Assembly (NCBI GenBank): GCA_964631835.1
Contig: CAZWAD010000005.1
Span: 1-64,000, forward strand
Length of the DNA stretch: 64,000 bases
Reading direction: 5' to 3'
Source of the DNA: Bog-950 sp964631835
GTDB taxonomy: Bacteria > Bacteroidota > Bacteroidia > Chitinophagales > LD1
The position numbers and the translations under genes were made by a program. The notes under the pieces are model-generated. The model did not search any database. It saw nothing but the letters and a program-made list of their open reading frames with translations, and was not told the DNA's origin. Positions 17,795 to 26,506 of the stretch are shown here, piece by piece; positions within the stretch are counted from its first letter, which is position 1; every line of letters begins with the position of its first letter.

Positions 17795-18037
17795 ATGAGT
17801 AAAATATGTGAATTGACTGGTAAAAAGCCCTTGTTTGGTCATTCGGTTTCGCACTCTAACCGTAAAACCAACCGCAAATTTTTACCTAATTTGAAAAAGA
17901 AGAAGTTCTACATCCCTGAACTGGATGAATGGATTGAATTAAAGGTTTCTGTCGCTGCCCTTCGTACGATTAACAAGAAAGGTATTTACAACTACCTGAA
18001 AGACCTGGACAGGAAAGGCGAAATTAAACTGAACTAA
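17795..18037 (+). CDS. rpmB: 50S ribosomal protein L28
   Basis: 80 residues, basic. The start MSKICELTGKKPLFGHSVSH and the core SNRKTNRKFLPNLKKKKFYI are the L28 family pattern. First gene of the L28-L33-DUF4295-ftsY-rimO block, which is a typical Bacteroidota gene order. 21 bp precede rpmG. Confidence 0.98.
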   Translation: MSKICELTGKKPLFGHSVSHSNRKTNRKFLPNLKKKKFYIPELDEWIELKVSVAALRTINKKGIYNYLKDLDRKGEIKLN

Positions 18038-18058
18038 TAACCTTTGAAACTATAAGCA

Positions 18059-18247
18059 ATGGCAAAGAAATCAAAAGGAAACAGGATACAGGTAATACTG
18101 GAATGCACCGAGCAGCAGGCTGCAGGTGTAGCTGGTATGAGCCGCTATATCACGTACAAAAATCGTAAGAACACAACGGAAAGAATCGAGTTGAAGAAAT
18201 ACAACCCGTTTTTGAAGAAAGTAACATTACATAAAGAGATTAAATAA
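18059..18247 (+). CDS. rpmG: 50S ribosomal protein L33
   Basis: 62 residues. MAKKSKGNRIQVILECTEQQ and the central MSRYITYKNRKNTTERIELK are typical of L33. The zinc-type Cys pairs are absent (only one Cys), so this is the zinc-free version of the protein. Seven bases separate it from the next small gene. Confidence 0.97.
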   Translation: MAKKSKGNRIQVILECTEQQAAGVAGMSRYITYKNRKNTTERIELKKYNPFLKKVTLHKEIK

Positions 18248-18254
18248 TTGAATC

Positions 18255-18425
18255 ATGGCAAAAATTTCGAAGAACGCTAGAACGGACCGTGCTACAGTAG
18301 CAGGATCTAAGGATTACGTTAAAGTAATTAAGGCGGTAAAGTCAAAAACTAACAACTACTCTTTCCTTGAGAAAATCGTTCACAAAGATAAAGTGCAGGA
18401 TTATCTTGCCGGGAAAGAGGTATAA
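18255..18425 (+). CDS. DUF4295 small ribosome-associated protein (bL38-like)
   Basis: A 56-residue, strongly basic protein (MAKISKNARTDRATVAGSKD ... VQDYLAGKEV). DUF4295 is a Bacteroidota-restricted family that regularly follows L33. From memory, structural work on a Bacteroidota ribosome placed such a protein in the large subunit as bL38; I treat that link as likely rather than certain. It sits in the ribosomal operon and is followed by a hairpin before ftsY. Confidence 0.88.
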   Translation: MAKISKNARTDRATVAGSKDYVKVIKAVKSKTNNYSFLEKIVHKDKVQDYLAGKEV

Positions 18426-18449
18426 CAGTTTAAAAAGATTTATTTTATA

Positions 18450-18480
18450 AAGCATCTTTCGGCTGAGGGATGCTTTTTTA
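18450..18480 (+). terminator. Hairpin terminator after the ribosomal-protein genes
   Basis: Stem AAGCATC / GATGCTT with a 12-nt loop and a following T-run. It lies between DUF4295 and ftsY. It may be a partial terminator that lowers ftsY-rimO expression relative to the ribosomal proteins. Confidence 0.65.
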
Positions 18481-18493
18481 GTTTCTAAAGAGT

Positions 18494-19450
18494 ATGGGAT
18501 TGTTTTCATTTTTTTCGAAAGAACATAAAGAAGACCTAGAGAAGGGCCTGAAGAAAACCAAAGAAGGCTTCTTTTCAAAAATAACACGCGCTGTAGCAGG
18601 TAAATCAAAGATTGATGATGAGGTGTTGGATAACCTGGAAGAAGCGCTTGTTGCATCGGACGTAGGTATCGAAACGACCATTAAAATCATTAAACGGATT
18701 GAAGCAAGGGCAGATAAAACCAAGTTTGTTACTACCCCGGAAATGAATCAACTCATTAGAGATGAGATTGAAAGTATTCTTACTGAAAACAAAAATCAGG
18801 ATTTATCCAATTTTGATACTCCGATGGGAACCAGTCCCTACGTAATTATGGTGGTTGGAGTAAATGGTGCAGGTAAAACAACAACCATAGGAAAACTGGC
18901 TTACCAGTTTAAGAACAATGGGAAGAGGGTTTTGTTAGGGGCCGCAGATACTTTTCGTGCCGCAGCTGTTGACCAGCTTGATATTTGGGCAAAGCGGAGT
19001 GATGTGGAAATAGTTAAAGGACAACACAATGCCGACCCTGCTTCTGTGGCTTACCAGGCAGTTGAAAGGGGAGTTGCTATCGGTGCTGATGTGGTGATAA
19101 TTGATACTGCGGGGCGTTTGCATAATCGGGTTGATTTGATGAACGAGCTTTCAAAGATTCGGAGAGTAATGCAAAAAGTTGTTGCCGATGCTCCGCACGA
19201 AGTATTGCTGGTCCTCGATGGCTCAACCGGTCAGAATGCCATTGGACAGGCCAAGCAGTTTACTGCTGCAACACAGGTTTCAGCACTGGCTATTACAAAA
19301 CTTGACGGAACAGCTAAAGGAGGTGTAGTTCTTGGTATTTCTGACCAATTTCACATTCCTGTTAAATATATAGGTGTAGGCGAGGCGATTGACAAGCTAC
19401 AGGTCTTTAATAAAAGGCTTTTCGTTGAGTCTTTATTCAAAGGGGTATAG
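18494..19450 (+). CDS. ftsY: Signal recognition particle receptor FtsY
   Basis: 318-residue GTPase that docks SRP-ribosome complexes at the membrane. Helical N domain about 20-100, then the G domain: G1 GVNGAGKTTTIGKLA, DTFRAAAVDQL, G3 DTAGR, and G4 TKLDGTAKGG. There is only a short N-terminal extension and no long acidic A-domain, as is common in this phylum. The stop codon directly abuts the start of rimO, so the two are coupled. Confidence 0.97.
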   Translation: MGLFSFFSKEHKEDLEKGLKKTKEGFFSKITRAVAGKSKIDDEVLDNLEEALVASDVGIETTIKIIKRIEARADKTKFVTTPEMNQLIRDEIESILTENKNQDLSNFDTPMGTSPYVIMVVGVNGAGKTTTIGKLAYQFKNNGKRVLLGAADTFRAAAVDQLDIWAKRSDVEIVKGQHNADPASVAYQAVERGVAIGADVVIIDTAGRLHNRVDLMNELSKIRRVMQKVVADAPHEVLLVLDGSTGQNAIGQAKQFTAATQVSALAITKLDGTAKGGVVLGISDQFHIPVKYIGVGEAIDKLQVFNKRLFVESLFKGV

Positions 19451-20764
19451 ATGAAAACAAAGACTTTAAAAAAAGATAAAGTATCTGTCATAACACTCGG
19501 ATGTTCGAAAAATACTGTTGATAGCGAAGTTATGATAGCTCAACTGAATGCAGGGGGCTATGATGTTCAGCACGATAAGTGGAATAAAGGACGGAATATT
19601 GTCATAGTCAATACCTGCGGTTTTATTGACCGGGCTAAAGAGGAATCCGTCAATGCAATTTTGGGATATGCCGATGCAAAGAGCAAAGGCAAAATAGATA
19701 AGCTATATGTTACCGGTTGCCTTTCTCAGCGTTATAGGGATAACCTCGAAACAGAGATACCGGAAGTAGACGCCTACTTCGGAACCATGGAGTTGCCCCG
19801 TTTGCTGAAAACTCTCAAAGTAGATTACAAGCACGAATTGATTGGTGATCGGTTTCTTACCACACCTCTTCATTATGCCTATATGAAAATTTCGGAAGGT
19901 TGTAACCGTACATGTTCATTTTGCGCAATTCCGTTAATGAGGGGGAAGCATGTTTCACGTCCGGTTGAAGAATTAGTTAATGAAGCTGCAAAGTTAGCAG
20001 AGCAAGGAGTGAAAGAACTCATCCTGATTGCTCAGGAACTTACTTTCTACGGGTTGGATATTTACAAGAAACGCAAACTGCCGGAATTACTGCATGAACT
20101 TGCTAAAGTTGACGGCATCGAATGGATTCGTTTGCATTATGCATATCCTGCTCAATTTCCATTAGAGATTATAGATGCTATTGGTGAGAATGAAAAAGTA
20201 TGCAACTATCTCGATATGCCCCTGCAACATGCAACTGATAATATTCTCAGCGCTATGCGCAGAAATATTACCAATGCTCAAACCCGCGAATTGATTCATA
20301 ATATAAGGGAACGGATTCCTTCTATTGCTATTCGTACAACCATGCTGGTTGGTTTCCCCGGTGAAACGGAGGATGATTTTAATGAACTGAAAGGTTTTGT
20401 TGAAGAAATGCGTTTCGACCGTATGGGAGTGTTTACCTATTCACACGAAGAAAATACACGCGCTCATATTTTTGAGGACAATGTTTCGCAAGAAATTAAA
20501 GAACAGCGGGCTACTGAACTAATGAGTTTGCAAGAAAATATTTCACTCGAACTGAACCAAAGCAAAGTTGGAAAGGAATATAAAGTACTTTTCGACCGAA
20601 AAGAAGGCGGCTACTTCATCGGGAGGACGGAATACGACAGTCCCGAAGTAGATAATGAAGTGCTGGTGGATGCTTCCTCGCATTACGTCAGTAAGGGAAG
20701 TTTTGCCAAAGTAAAGATTACTTCTGCTGAGGAGTTTGATTTGTATGGTGAAATAGTATTGTAA
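19451..20764 (+). CDS. rimO: Ribosomal protein S12 methylthiotransferase RimO
   Basis: 437-residue radical-SAM enzyme that adds a methylthio group to an Asp of ribosomal protein S12. N-terminal UPF0004 domain with three cluster Cys (LGCSKN, NTCGF, GCLSQRY). Radical SAM motif CNRTCSFC at about 151-158. A C-terminal TRAM domain (GKEYKVLFDRKEGGYFIGRT). The sequence fits RimO and not the tRNA enzyme MiaB (VITLGCSKNTVDSE start; CAIPLMRGKHVSRP). ATG follows the ftsY stop without a gap. Confidence 0.96.
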   Translation: MKTKTLKKDKVSVITLGCSKNTVDSEVMIAQLNAGGYDVQHDKWNKGRNIVIVNTCGFIDRAKEESVNAILGYADAKSKGKIDKLYVTGCLSQRYRDNLETEIPEVDAYFGTMELPRLLKTLKVDYKHELIGDRFLTTPLHYAYMKISEGCNRTCSFCAIPLMRGKHVSRPVEELVNEAAKLAEQGVKELILIAQELTFYGLDIYKKRKLPELLHELAKVDGIEWIRLHYAYPAQFPLEIIDAIGENEKVCNYLDMPLQHATDNILSAMRRNITNAQTRELIHNIRERIPSIAIRTTMLVGFPGETEDDFNELKGFVEEMRFDRMGVFTYSHEENTRAHIFEDNVSQEIKEQRATELMSLQENISLELNQSKVGKEYKVLFDRKEGGYFIGRTEYDSPEVDNEVLVDASSHYVSKGSFAKVKITSAEEFDLYGEIVL

Positions 20765-20769
20765 GGGCA

Positions 20770-21054
20770 TTAAACCCCGCGCAAACTCCATGCCTCAGGC
20801 TTATCTGCAAACCATTTCTTTACTTTGACCCACACCTCCTTAAATAATTCCGACTGGCGGTATACCTCAAGCGAATCTTCATCTTGCCAGCGACTATAAG
20901 TAAAGAGAATATTCGGGTTTGAAATATCGCACAATAATTCAACACCGCTACACCCGTTAAAGGAAGCAATTATGTGTTTTCGCGCATTGAATTCGGAAAT
21001 AAAATCGTTCACGTTACCCTCAGTAAAAGTCATTTTCACAATCCGAATCAGCAT
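20770..21054 (-). CDS. Antibiotic biosynthesis monooxygenase (ABM) domain protein
   Basis: 94-residue single-domain protein. The N-terminal MLIRIVKMTFTEGNVNDFIS and the FTYSRWQDEDSLEVYRQSEL segment match the ferredoxin-like ABM fold found in small quinol monooxygenases and haem-degrading relatives. Substrate unknown. It follows the SAM hydrolase gene by 6 bp on the same strand, so they form a two-gene operon convergent with rimO. Confidence 0.85.
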   Translation of the reverse strand: MLIRIVKMTFTEGNVNDFISEFNARKHIIASFNGCSGVELLCDISNPNILFTYSRWQDEDSLEVYRQSELFKEVWVKVKKWFADKPEAWSLRGV

Positions 21055-21060
21055 AATCGG

Positions 21061-21828
21061 TTAATCTGCAATTACTAAAACTGATGATTCCAGTTTCAAC
21101 CCCATCAGCGTTTCGGCTTTACCTTTGTTGATAGCAACCTCTAAATAACCATCGCCATTGAAGAGGCAAACCATTTCACCTTCCTCTACATCCGAATACG
21201 ATTGGCTGATGGTTTTTGTATTCGCCACATTGGCAAATACAGTAAACGGTTTTTCACCGATGTATTCCTGAAACAATTTTCGGGTAACATTTACAACTGC
21301 ATTTCCGAAATGATCAATATAAATGATACTTCCGCGTATAGAGCCTTTCGATACCACGGGTTGCAGCAACCGGTAGCTTACAATTTGAGTAATCAAATGA
21401 GCAAAGTCCGTAGGGCGATATTCTTTGTGCAAAAGCTCAATTACTTTGGCAATTGCTTCCTCGTAAAGCAGTGAGCTGGTCTCCAGAAGTTCATCATTTA
21501 CCTGGTAAATTTCATGTGCTTGCTTTTCCGAAAGCAGGGAAAGCACACCGTTGTCGAACGTCAGGAAATAATGCTCATTCAGGTGCGCCAGCAAAAGTCT
21601 TCCGTGCCCTCCGCTGCTGTTTACGTGCACCACATGAATAGTCCCCTTAGGAAAGTACCGGTAGGCGTTTCTAACCACGAATGCAGCCTCTTTGATATCA
21701 AAAGGTTTAATGGAATGCGAAATGTCGGTTAACGGAACATTTCCGCAATGCGAAATAACAGAACCCTTAAGCGCTGCTAGATAATAGTCTCTCGTACCCA
21801 AGTCGGAGGTTAAGGTTACTTGAACCAT
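21061..21828 (-). CDS. S-adenosylmethionine hydroxide adenosyltransferase (DUF62 family)
   Basis: 255 residues. The start VTLTSDLGTRDYYLAALKG and the DISHSIKPFDIKEAAFVV stretch are signatures of the SAM hydroxide adenosyltransferase/fluorinase-fold family. These enzymes use an activated water to split SAM into adenosine and methionine. The C-terminal domain includes VIYIDHFGNAVVNVT, which carries the conserved FGN motif. Why cells destroy SAM this way is unclear. Operon with the ABM gene; divergent from phoH. Confidence 0.9.
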   Translation of the reverse strand: MVQVTLTSDLGTRDYYLAALKGSVISHCGNVPLTDISHSIKPFDIKEAAFVVRNAYRYFPKGTIHVVHVNSSGGHGRLLLAHLNEHYFLTFDNGVLSLLSEKQAHEIYQVNDELLETSSLLYEEAIAKVIELLHKEYRPTDFAHLITQIVSYRLLQPVVSKGSIRGSIIYIDHFGNAVVNVTRKLFQEYIGEKPFTVFANVANTKTISQSYSDVEEGEMVCLFNGDGYLEVAINKGKAETLMGLKLESSVLVIAD

Positions 21829-21973
21829 TGATGCATGTGTTCTGACAAAAGTCTTTTAATTCATCCCCTTAGCAAAACTGTAAAGTGGAAAAAAATGTGG
21901 ATAGATATATTTTGCTGTACAGTTTTTTCCTTTTCGATATTGAATAGATTTGTTTGCGTAAAAAATACCGGAT

Positions 21974-22960
21974 TTGACAGAAATAACCCTCAACATCGAA
22001 GGGATTGACCCGATTGATTTCTTCGGGGTAAACAATTCAAGATTCAATTACATTAAGAAAAGTTTCCCTACACTTCGCATGGTTTCGCGGGGCAGTAGTA
22101 TTAAAGCCGAAGGAAGCGAAAACGATATTTCTGTCTTTAAGCAAAAAGTGGAACTCATGGTTGATTACATTGAGCACAACGGTAAGCTGACAGAGGAAAG
22201 CATTGAGAAAATAATTCTCAGTGAAAACGGTAACAAGCCCCGTAAGGAGAAGGATACAGGAAACATCATTGTCTATGGCAATAGCGGACTGGTTGTTCGT
22301 GCACGTACTGAGAACCAACTAATGATGGTGAAGCAAAGTGAAAAACATGACATTGTTTTTGCCATTGGTCCAGCAGGCACAGGGAAAACGTACACTGCCG
22401 TTGCTCTTGCGGTAAAAGCATTGAAAGAAAAGAATGTGAAGAAAATCATTCTTACCCGCCCTGCAGTGGAAGCTGGTGAAAGCCTCGGATTTCTTCCGGG
22501 TGATTTAAAGGAAAAGATTGACCCGTACCTCCGCCCGCTCTACGATGCACTGGATGACATGATACCTGCTGATAAACTCACTTATTACATGGAGAACCGG
22601 GTGATTGAAGTGGCACCTCTGGCTTTTATGCGCGGGCGTACCCTTGACCACTCTTTTATTCTTCTCGATGAAGCACAGAATTGCACCGATATGCAGTTGA
22701 AAATGTTCCTTACAAGAATAGGCGCAAACTCCAAATGCATCATCACTGGCGACCCTACACAAATTGATTTACCGCCTAAAATAAAATCGGGGTTGTTTAC
22801 TGCATTACGTATTCTTGAACCCATAGATGGCATTTCTACCGTAAGGCTTAGTGAAGCTGATGTAGTACGTCACCGATTGGTAAAAGAAATAATCAAAGCC
22901 TACGAAAAACTCAATGAAACACGCTCAATTGATGAAACCTCAGGCCATCCGGGAAACTGA
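21974..22960 (+). CDS. PhoH-family ATPase
   Basis: 328 residues from a TTG codon. A stop lies five codons upstream in frame with no ATG between, and the encoded TEITLNIEGIDPIDFFGVNN is the usual Bacteroidota PhoH N-terminus, so TTG is the likely start. A KH-like N-terminal part precedes the P-loop domain with Walker A GPAGTGKTYTA (about residue 132), DEAQNC Walker B and the GDPTQIDLP sensor. PhoH proteins are RNA-associated ATPases/helicase-like, with roles in phosphate stress and RNA maturation. TAGATTTG at 21945 resembles a -7 box. The 3' end overlaps purC. Confidence 0.92.
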   Translation: MTEITLNIEGIDPIDFFGVNNSRFNYIKKSFPTLRMVSRGSSIKAEGSENDISVFKQKVELMVDYIEHNGKLTEESIEKIILSENGNKPRKEKDTGNIIVYGNSGLVVRARTENQLMMVKQSEKHDIVFAIGPAGTGKTYTAVALAVKALKEKNVKKIILTRPAVEAGESLGFLPGDLKEKIDPYLRPLYDALDDMIPADKLTYYMENRVIEVAPLAFMRGRTLDHSFILLDEAQNCTDMQLKMFLTRIGANSKCIITGDPTQIDLPPKIKSGLFTALRILEPIDGISTVRLSEADVVRHRLVKEIIKAYEKLNETRSIDETSGHPGN

Positions 22961-23879
22961 TTTTCATTTTCCGAATCAAACTCAAGTGTATCATGGAAAG
23001 GTGCGTGATGTGTATACCCTGACGGATAATTTAATGATTGTTGTTGTTACCGATCGCATTTCAGCGTTCGATCACATTCTTCCAAAACCGGTTCCCTGTA
23101 AAGGTGCTGTACTCAATCAAATTGCACAGCATTTCCTCGAAGCAACAAAAGATATTGTCCCTAATTGGCTTCTGGCTGTCCCGCATCCAAATGTTTCCAT
23201 CGGTAAAAGATGTGAACCGCTTCGTATTGAAATGGTTATCCGCGGGTATCTTGCAGGTCATGCTGCGCGCGAATATAAAGCCGGGAAGAGGGTTTTATGC
23301 GGTGTAGCACTGCCTGAAGGGCTGAAAGAAAATGACAAATTTCCGGAACCAATCATTACGCCTTCTACAAAAGCTATTGAGGGGCATGATGAAGATATTT
23401 CACGCGAAGAAATTATTAAGCGGGGAATAGTAAGCGAAGAGATTTACACGCAAATGGAAAATTACACTTACAAAGTTTTTCACCGCGGTCAGCAAATGGC
23501 GAATGAAAGAGGTTTAATACTTGCTGATACTAAATATGAATTCGGAATTTATGAAGGCAACGTAATGCTGATTGATGAAATTCATACCCCCGACTCATCG
23601 CGGTATTTCTATCTGGAAAGCTACGAAAAGTACCAGCGAAAAGGTGAGCCTCAAAAACAATTGAGCAAAGAGTTTGTGCGGGAATGGCTGATGACAAAGG
23701 GTTTCCGGGGAAAAGAGGGACAGAAAATGCCCGATATGCCCGATGACTTTGTTAATTCCATCTCTGAACGTTACATCGAACTGTATGAGTTAGTTACCGG
23801 TAAAAAATTTGTGCGCTCCGGTTCCGAGAACATTCTTGCAGATATTGAGGGTAGTGTGCTGGCTTATCTGGCGGGGTAA
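22932..23879 (+). CDS. purC: Phosphoribosylaminoimidazole-succinocarboxamide synthase
   Basis: SAICAR synthetase of purine biosynthesis, joining aspartate to CAIR with ATP. I choose the ATG at 22932 (MKPQAIRETDFHFPNQ, about 315 residues) because the family begins close to this point. An ATG six codons earlier (22914) is also possible. Both overlap the end of phoH. Conserved blocks seen: HGKVRDVY, RISAFDHILPKPVPCKGAVL, MVIRGYLAGHAAREY, GHDEDIS, LADTKYEFG and IDEIHTPDSSRY. Eukaryote/Bacteroidota-like long form. Confidence 0.96.
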   Translation: MKPQAIRETDFHFPNQTQVYHGKVRDVYTLTDNLMIVVVTDRISAFDHILPKPVPCKGAVLNQIAQHFLEATKDIVPNWLLAVPHPNVSIGKRCEPLRIEMVIRGYLAGHAAREYKAGKRVLCGVALPEGLKENDKFPEPIITPSTKAIEGHDEDISREEIIKRGIVSEEIYTQMENYTYKVFHRGQQMANERGLILADTKYEFGIYEGNVMLIDEIHTPDSSRYFYLESYEKYQRKGEPQKQLSKEFVREWLMTKGFRGKEGQKMPDMPDDFVNSISERYIELYELVTGKKFVRSGSENILADIEGSVLAYLAG

Positions 23880-23910
23880 CAACCAAATTACTTATTATTT
23901 TGCGCGCTTA

Positions 23911-25773
23911 ATGACCATCCTCGGTATTTCTGCTTTTTATCATGATTCAGCGGCTGCTGTTATTCATGACGGGAAAATAATTGCCGCGGCACAGGAGGAA
24001 AGGTTCACTCGTAAGAAACACGATGCTTCGTTTCCCGTTAACGCCATCCGGTTTTGTCTGAAATATTCCGGGACCTCCATCAATGAATTAGATGCGATTG
24101 CTTTTTACGATAAACCGCTTTTGAAATTTGAGCGGTTGCTGGAAACTTATTACGGCTTCGCACCTAAAGGAGTTGCTTCATTTGTTACAGCCATGCCGGT
24201 TTGGCTGCGAGAAAAACTGCTTTTAAAAACGATAATTCATCAGGAGCTAAAACAGATTGCGGAGTATGATAAGAGGAAAGTGAGATTCCTTTTCCCTGAA
24301 CATCATTTGTCCCATGCTGCCAGTGCCTTTTTTTCCTCACCATATAAAGAAGCAGCAATTCTAACGATTGATGGAGTCGGAGAGTGGGCTACTGCATCAA
24401 TTGGCATTGGTAGAGAGAATTCAATTGAAATTCTTAAGGAACTACGCTTCCCTCACTCGTTGGGTTTATTGTATTCTGCTTTTACCTATTTTCTTGGGTT
24501 TAAGGTGAATTCCGGTGAGTATAAACTGATGGGCCTTGCACCGTATGGCAACCCCGACTCACCTGACGTGGCTGAATACGTAAGAATAATCAAGAGCAAT
24601 CTCGTTGATATTAAAGATGACGGCTCCATTTGGCTTAATCAGGAGTTTTTCAACTATGCCACCGGTTTGCGGATGGTGCATGACGATAAATGGGAGAAAC
24701 TGTTTGGGTTCAGGAAGAAAAGCGAGGAAGATGAATTGCAGCAACATCATTGTGATTTGGGTTACGCTATACAAAAAGTCACCGAAGAAATTGTTTTAAA
24801 AATGGCTAACGAGGCTAAGCGGCTAACCGGGGCTGATTATTTGTGCATGGCTGGTGGTGTAGCTCTTAATTGTGTTGCCAACGGCAAACTTCTCCGTACC
24901 GGTATATTCAAGGATATTTTTGTTCAGCCTGCTTCGGGGGATGCAGGCGGAGCTTTAGGTGCGGCTCAGGCGGCTTATTATATTCATTTTAACCGGGAGA
25001 GAAGACCAATTAGCTCTCAGGATGAAATGCATGGCGCGTTCTTGGGTCCTGAGTTTTCGGACATGGATATTGAAGTTGATTTAAGAAAGTATAGAGCAGT
25101 ATATAAGAAGTTTGATAACACCGATGAACTGAATTCAATAGTTGCCGGGTTAATCAGTGAGGGGTGTGTGGTTGGTTGGTTTCAGGGAAGGATGGAGTTT
25201 GGTCCGAGGGCGCTTGGCAACCGAAGCATTTTGGGTGATGCGCGCAACCCCGAGATGCAGAGAAAACTGAACTTAAAAATAAAATACCGCGAAGGCTTCC
25301 GTCCATTTGCTCCTTCGGTAAAAGCGGAGGATTGTAAAGAGTATTTCGACCTCCATTCTGCTTCGCCATACATGCTTATAGTTGCACCGGTTAAGGAATC
25401 GAGGAGAAATAAAATGCCCACCGGCTATCATTCCATGCCGCTGATGGAACGACTGTATGTTCTCCGTTCGGATTTGCCGGCTATCACTCATATTGATTTT
25501 TCAGCCCGGGTGCAAACCATTCATAAAGAAACGAATGAACGCTACTGGAAACTGCTCGATGCTTTTAAGCAAAAAACAGGCTACAGTGTAATGGTGAATA
25601 CCAGCTTTAATGTGCGAGGCGAGCCGCCCGTTTGTACTCCTGAAGATGCGTACAAATGTTTTATGCGTACCGAAATGGATTACCTGGTTGCGGGTAATTA
25701 TCTTTTAGCGAAAACGGGGCAACCCGAATGGAAAGAAAAAGAGGAGTGGAGGAAAGAGTTCAAATTAGACTGA
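23911..25773 (+). CDS. O-carbamoyltransferase, NodU/CmcH/SxtI family
   Basis: 620 residues from the ATG at 23911; the longer reading overlaps purC and lacks similarity. The family transfers a carbamoyl group from carbamoyl phosphate, via carbamoyl-AMP, to a hydroxyl of a small molecule or glycan. N-terminal Kae1-like domain: ILGISAFYHDSAA, HHLSHAASAFFSS, TIDGVGEW, and GGVALNCVANGKL. C-terminal carbamoyltransferase region: GRMEFGPRALGNRSIL and TSFNVRGEPPVCTP. Followed by two tiny membrane-protein genes that usually accompany such enzymes (as sxtI-sxtK-sxtJ). Substrate unknown; probably a surface polysaccharide or a secondary metabolite. Confidence 0.93.
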   Translation: MTILGISAFYHDSAAAVIHDGKIIAAAQEERFTRKKHDASFPVNAIRFCLKYSGTSINELDAIAFYDKPLLKFERLLETYYGFAPKGVASFVTAMPVWLREKLLLKTIIHQELKQIAEYDKRKVRFLFPEHHLSHAASAFFSSPYKEAAILTIDGVGEWATASIGIGRENSIEILKELRFPHSLGLLYSAFTYFLGFKVNSGEYKLMGLAPYGNPDSPDVAEYVRIIKSNLVDIKDDGSIWLNQEFFNYATGLRMVHDDKWEKLFGFRKKSEEDELQQHHCDLGYAIQKVTEEIVLKMANEAKRLTGADYLCMAGGVALNCVANGKLLRTGIFKDIFVQPASGDAGGALGAAQAAYYIHFNRERRPISSQDEMHGAFLGPEFSDMDIEVDLRKYRAVYKKFDNTDELNSIVAGLISEGCVVGWFQGRMEFGPRALGNRSILGDARNPEMQRKLNLKIKYREGFRPFAPSVKAEDCKEYFDLHSASPYMLIVAPVKESRRNKMPTGYHSMPLMERLYVLRSDLPAITHIDFSARVQTIHKETNERYWKLLDAFKQKTGYSVMVNTSFNVRGEPPVCTPEDAYKCFMRTEMDYLVAGNYLLAKTGQPEWKEKEEWRKEFKLD

Positions 25774-25808
25774 ATGTAGTGCAACCGGGAAATGGCTGAA
25801 AGTTTATT

Positions 25809-25816
25809 TAACTTTG
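25809..25816 (+). promoter_or_regulatory. Possible -7 promoter box (TAACTTTG)
   Basis: TAACTTTG fits TAnnTTTG and lies 46 bases before the DUF5989 start codon, in the only gap of the carbamoyltransferase trio. No good -33 TTG partner was seen, so it may be fortuitous. Confidence 0.35.
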
Positions 25817-25861
25817 CCTGTGCTTAACTGTTTAACTACTTAACTTTTTAAACCTTACAAC

Positions 25862-26014
25862 ATGGATTTTTTAATTGACTTGTGGAAGTTTTTAATGGAA
25901 CGCAAAAAGTGGTGGCTGCTTCCCGTTATAGTCGTTTTACTGTTACTGGGCGTATTGATTGTAATCGGCACGGTAGCACCTGCAACCGCTCCTTTTGTTT
26001 ACACTCTGTTTTAA
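25862..26014 (+). CDS. DUF5989 small membrane protein (SxtK-like)
   Basis: A 50-residue protein: amphipathic start (MDFLIDLWKFLMERKKWW) and one strong transmembrane helix (LLPVIVVLLLLGVLIVIG), then a short tail. This matches the DUF5989 family that is regularly encoded beside NodU-type carbamoyltransferases. Four bases separate its stop from the SxtJ-like start. Its role with the transferase is not known; membrane anchoring or presentation of the substrate is a reasonable guess. Confidence 0.85.
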   Translation: MDFLIDLWKFLMERKKWWLLPVIVVLLLLGVLIVIGTVAPATAPFVYTLF

Positions 26015-26017
26015 TTC

Positions 26018-26407
26018 ATGCAGCACGCCAAGCCCAACCGCGAAAGGGATTTGGAAACCATATTGGTGCTGTGCGTGGCATTGGTGGTTATTTATTTTTT
26101 TACCAAACAGCAGCATAACTGGCTCCTGAAGCTGAGCATTGTTCTGGGTATTACCGGCATGATGTCCAAATACCTTGCCGCAAAAATATCGTGGGCGTGG
26201 CTTAAACTGGGTGAACTGATAAGCTTAGTTATGGGTAAGGTTATTCTTACCATTATATTTTATGTCTTTCTTTTTCCGGTAGCACTGCTTGCGCGAGTTT
26301 TCAGCAAGGGGAAAGACAGCCTTCAGCTTAACAAAAGCAGTTCGGATTCATATTATTTTACCCGCAACCACAAATACGTACCCAAAGATTTAGAGAACGT
26401 TTGGTAG
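26018..26407 (+). CDS. SxtJ-family membrane protein
   Basis: 129 residues with three hydrophobic segments: TILVLCVALVVIYFF, LKLSIVLGITGMM, and ILTIIFYVFLFPVALLARVF. The C-terminal end SYYFTRNHKYVPKDLENVW is typical of SxtJ-like proteins (a conserved '..f..r.h.y...d....W'). In the saxitoxin cluster and many other loci the homologue follows a carbamoyltransferase gene, as here. Biochemical function unknown. A hairpin terminator follows. Confidence 0.85.
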   Translation: MQHAKPNRERDLETILVLCVALVVIYFFTKQQHNWLLKLSIVLGITGMMSKYLAAKISWAWLKLGELISLVMGKVILTIIFYVFLFPVALLARVFSKGKDSLQLNKSSSDSYYFTRNHKYVPKDLENVW

Positions 26408-26433
26408 CAAAACCTAAAAAGTATAAAATAAAC

Positions 26434-26467
26434 TTAAAAGGCAACCCCTCATGAGGTTGCCTTTTAA
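26434..26467. terminator. Bidirectional hairpin terminator
   Basis: Long inverted repeat (CTTAAAAGGCAACC / GGTTGCCTTTTAAG) around a short loop, A-rich before and T-rich after. It separates the carbamoyltransferase trio from the convergent ahcY gene. Confidence 0.88.
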
Positions 26468-26506
26468 GTCTTATATCAACTGACAATGGGCGGCAGTCAA
26501 CCGGTT

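Noticed and set aside
23809..23910. N-terminal extension of the carbamoyltransferase overlapping purC
   Set aside because: It reads purC in another frame; the family starts at the ATG at 23911.
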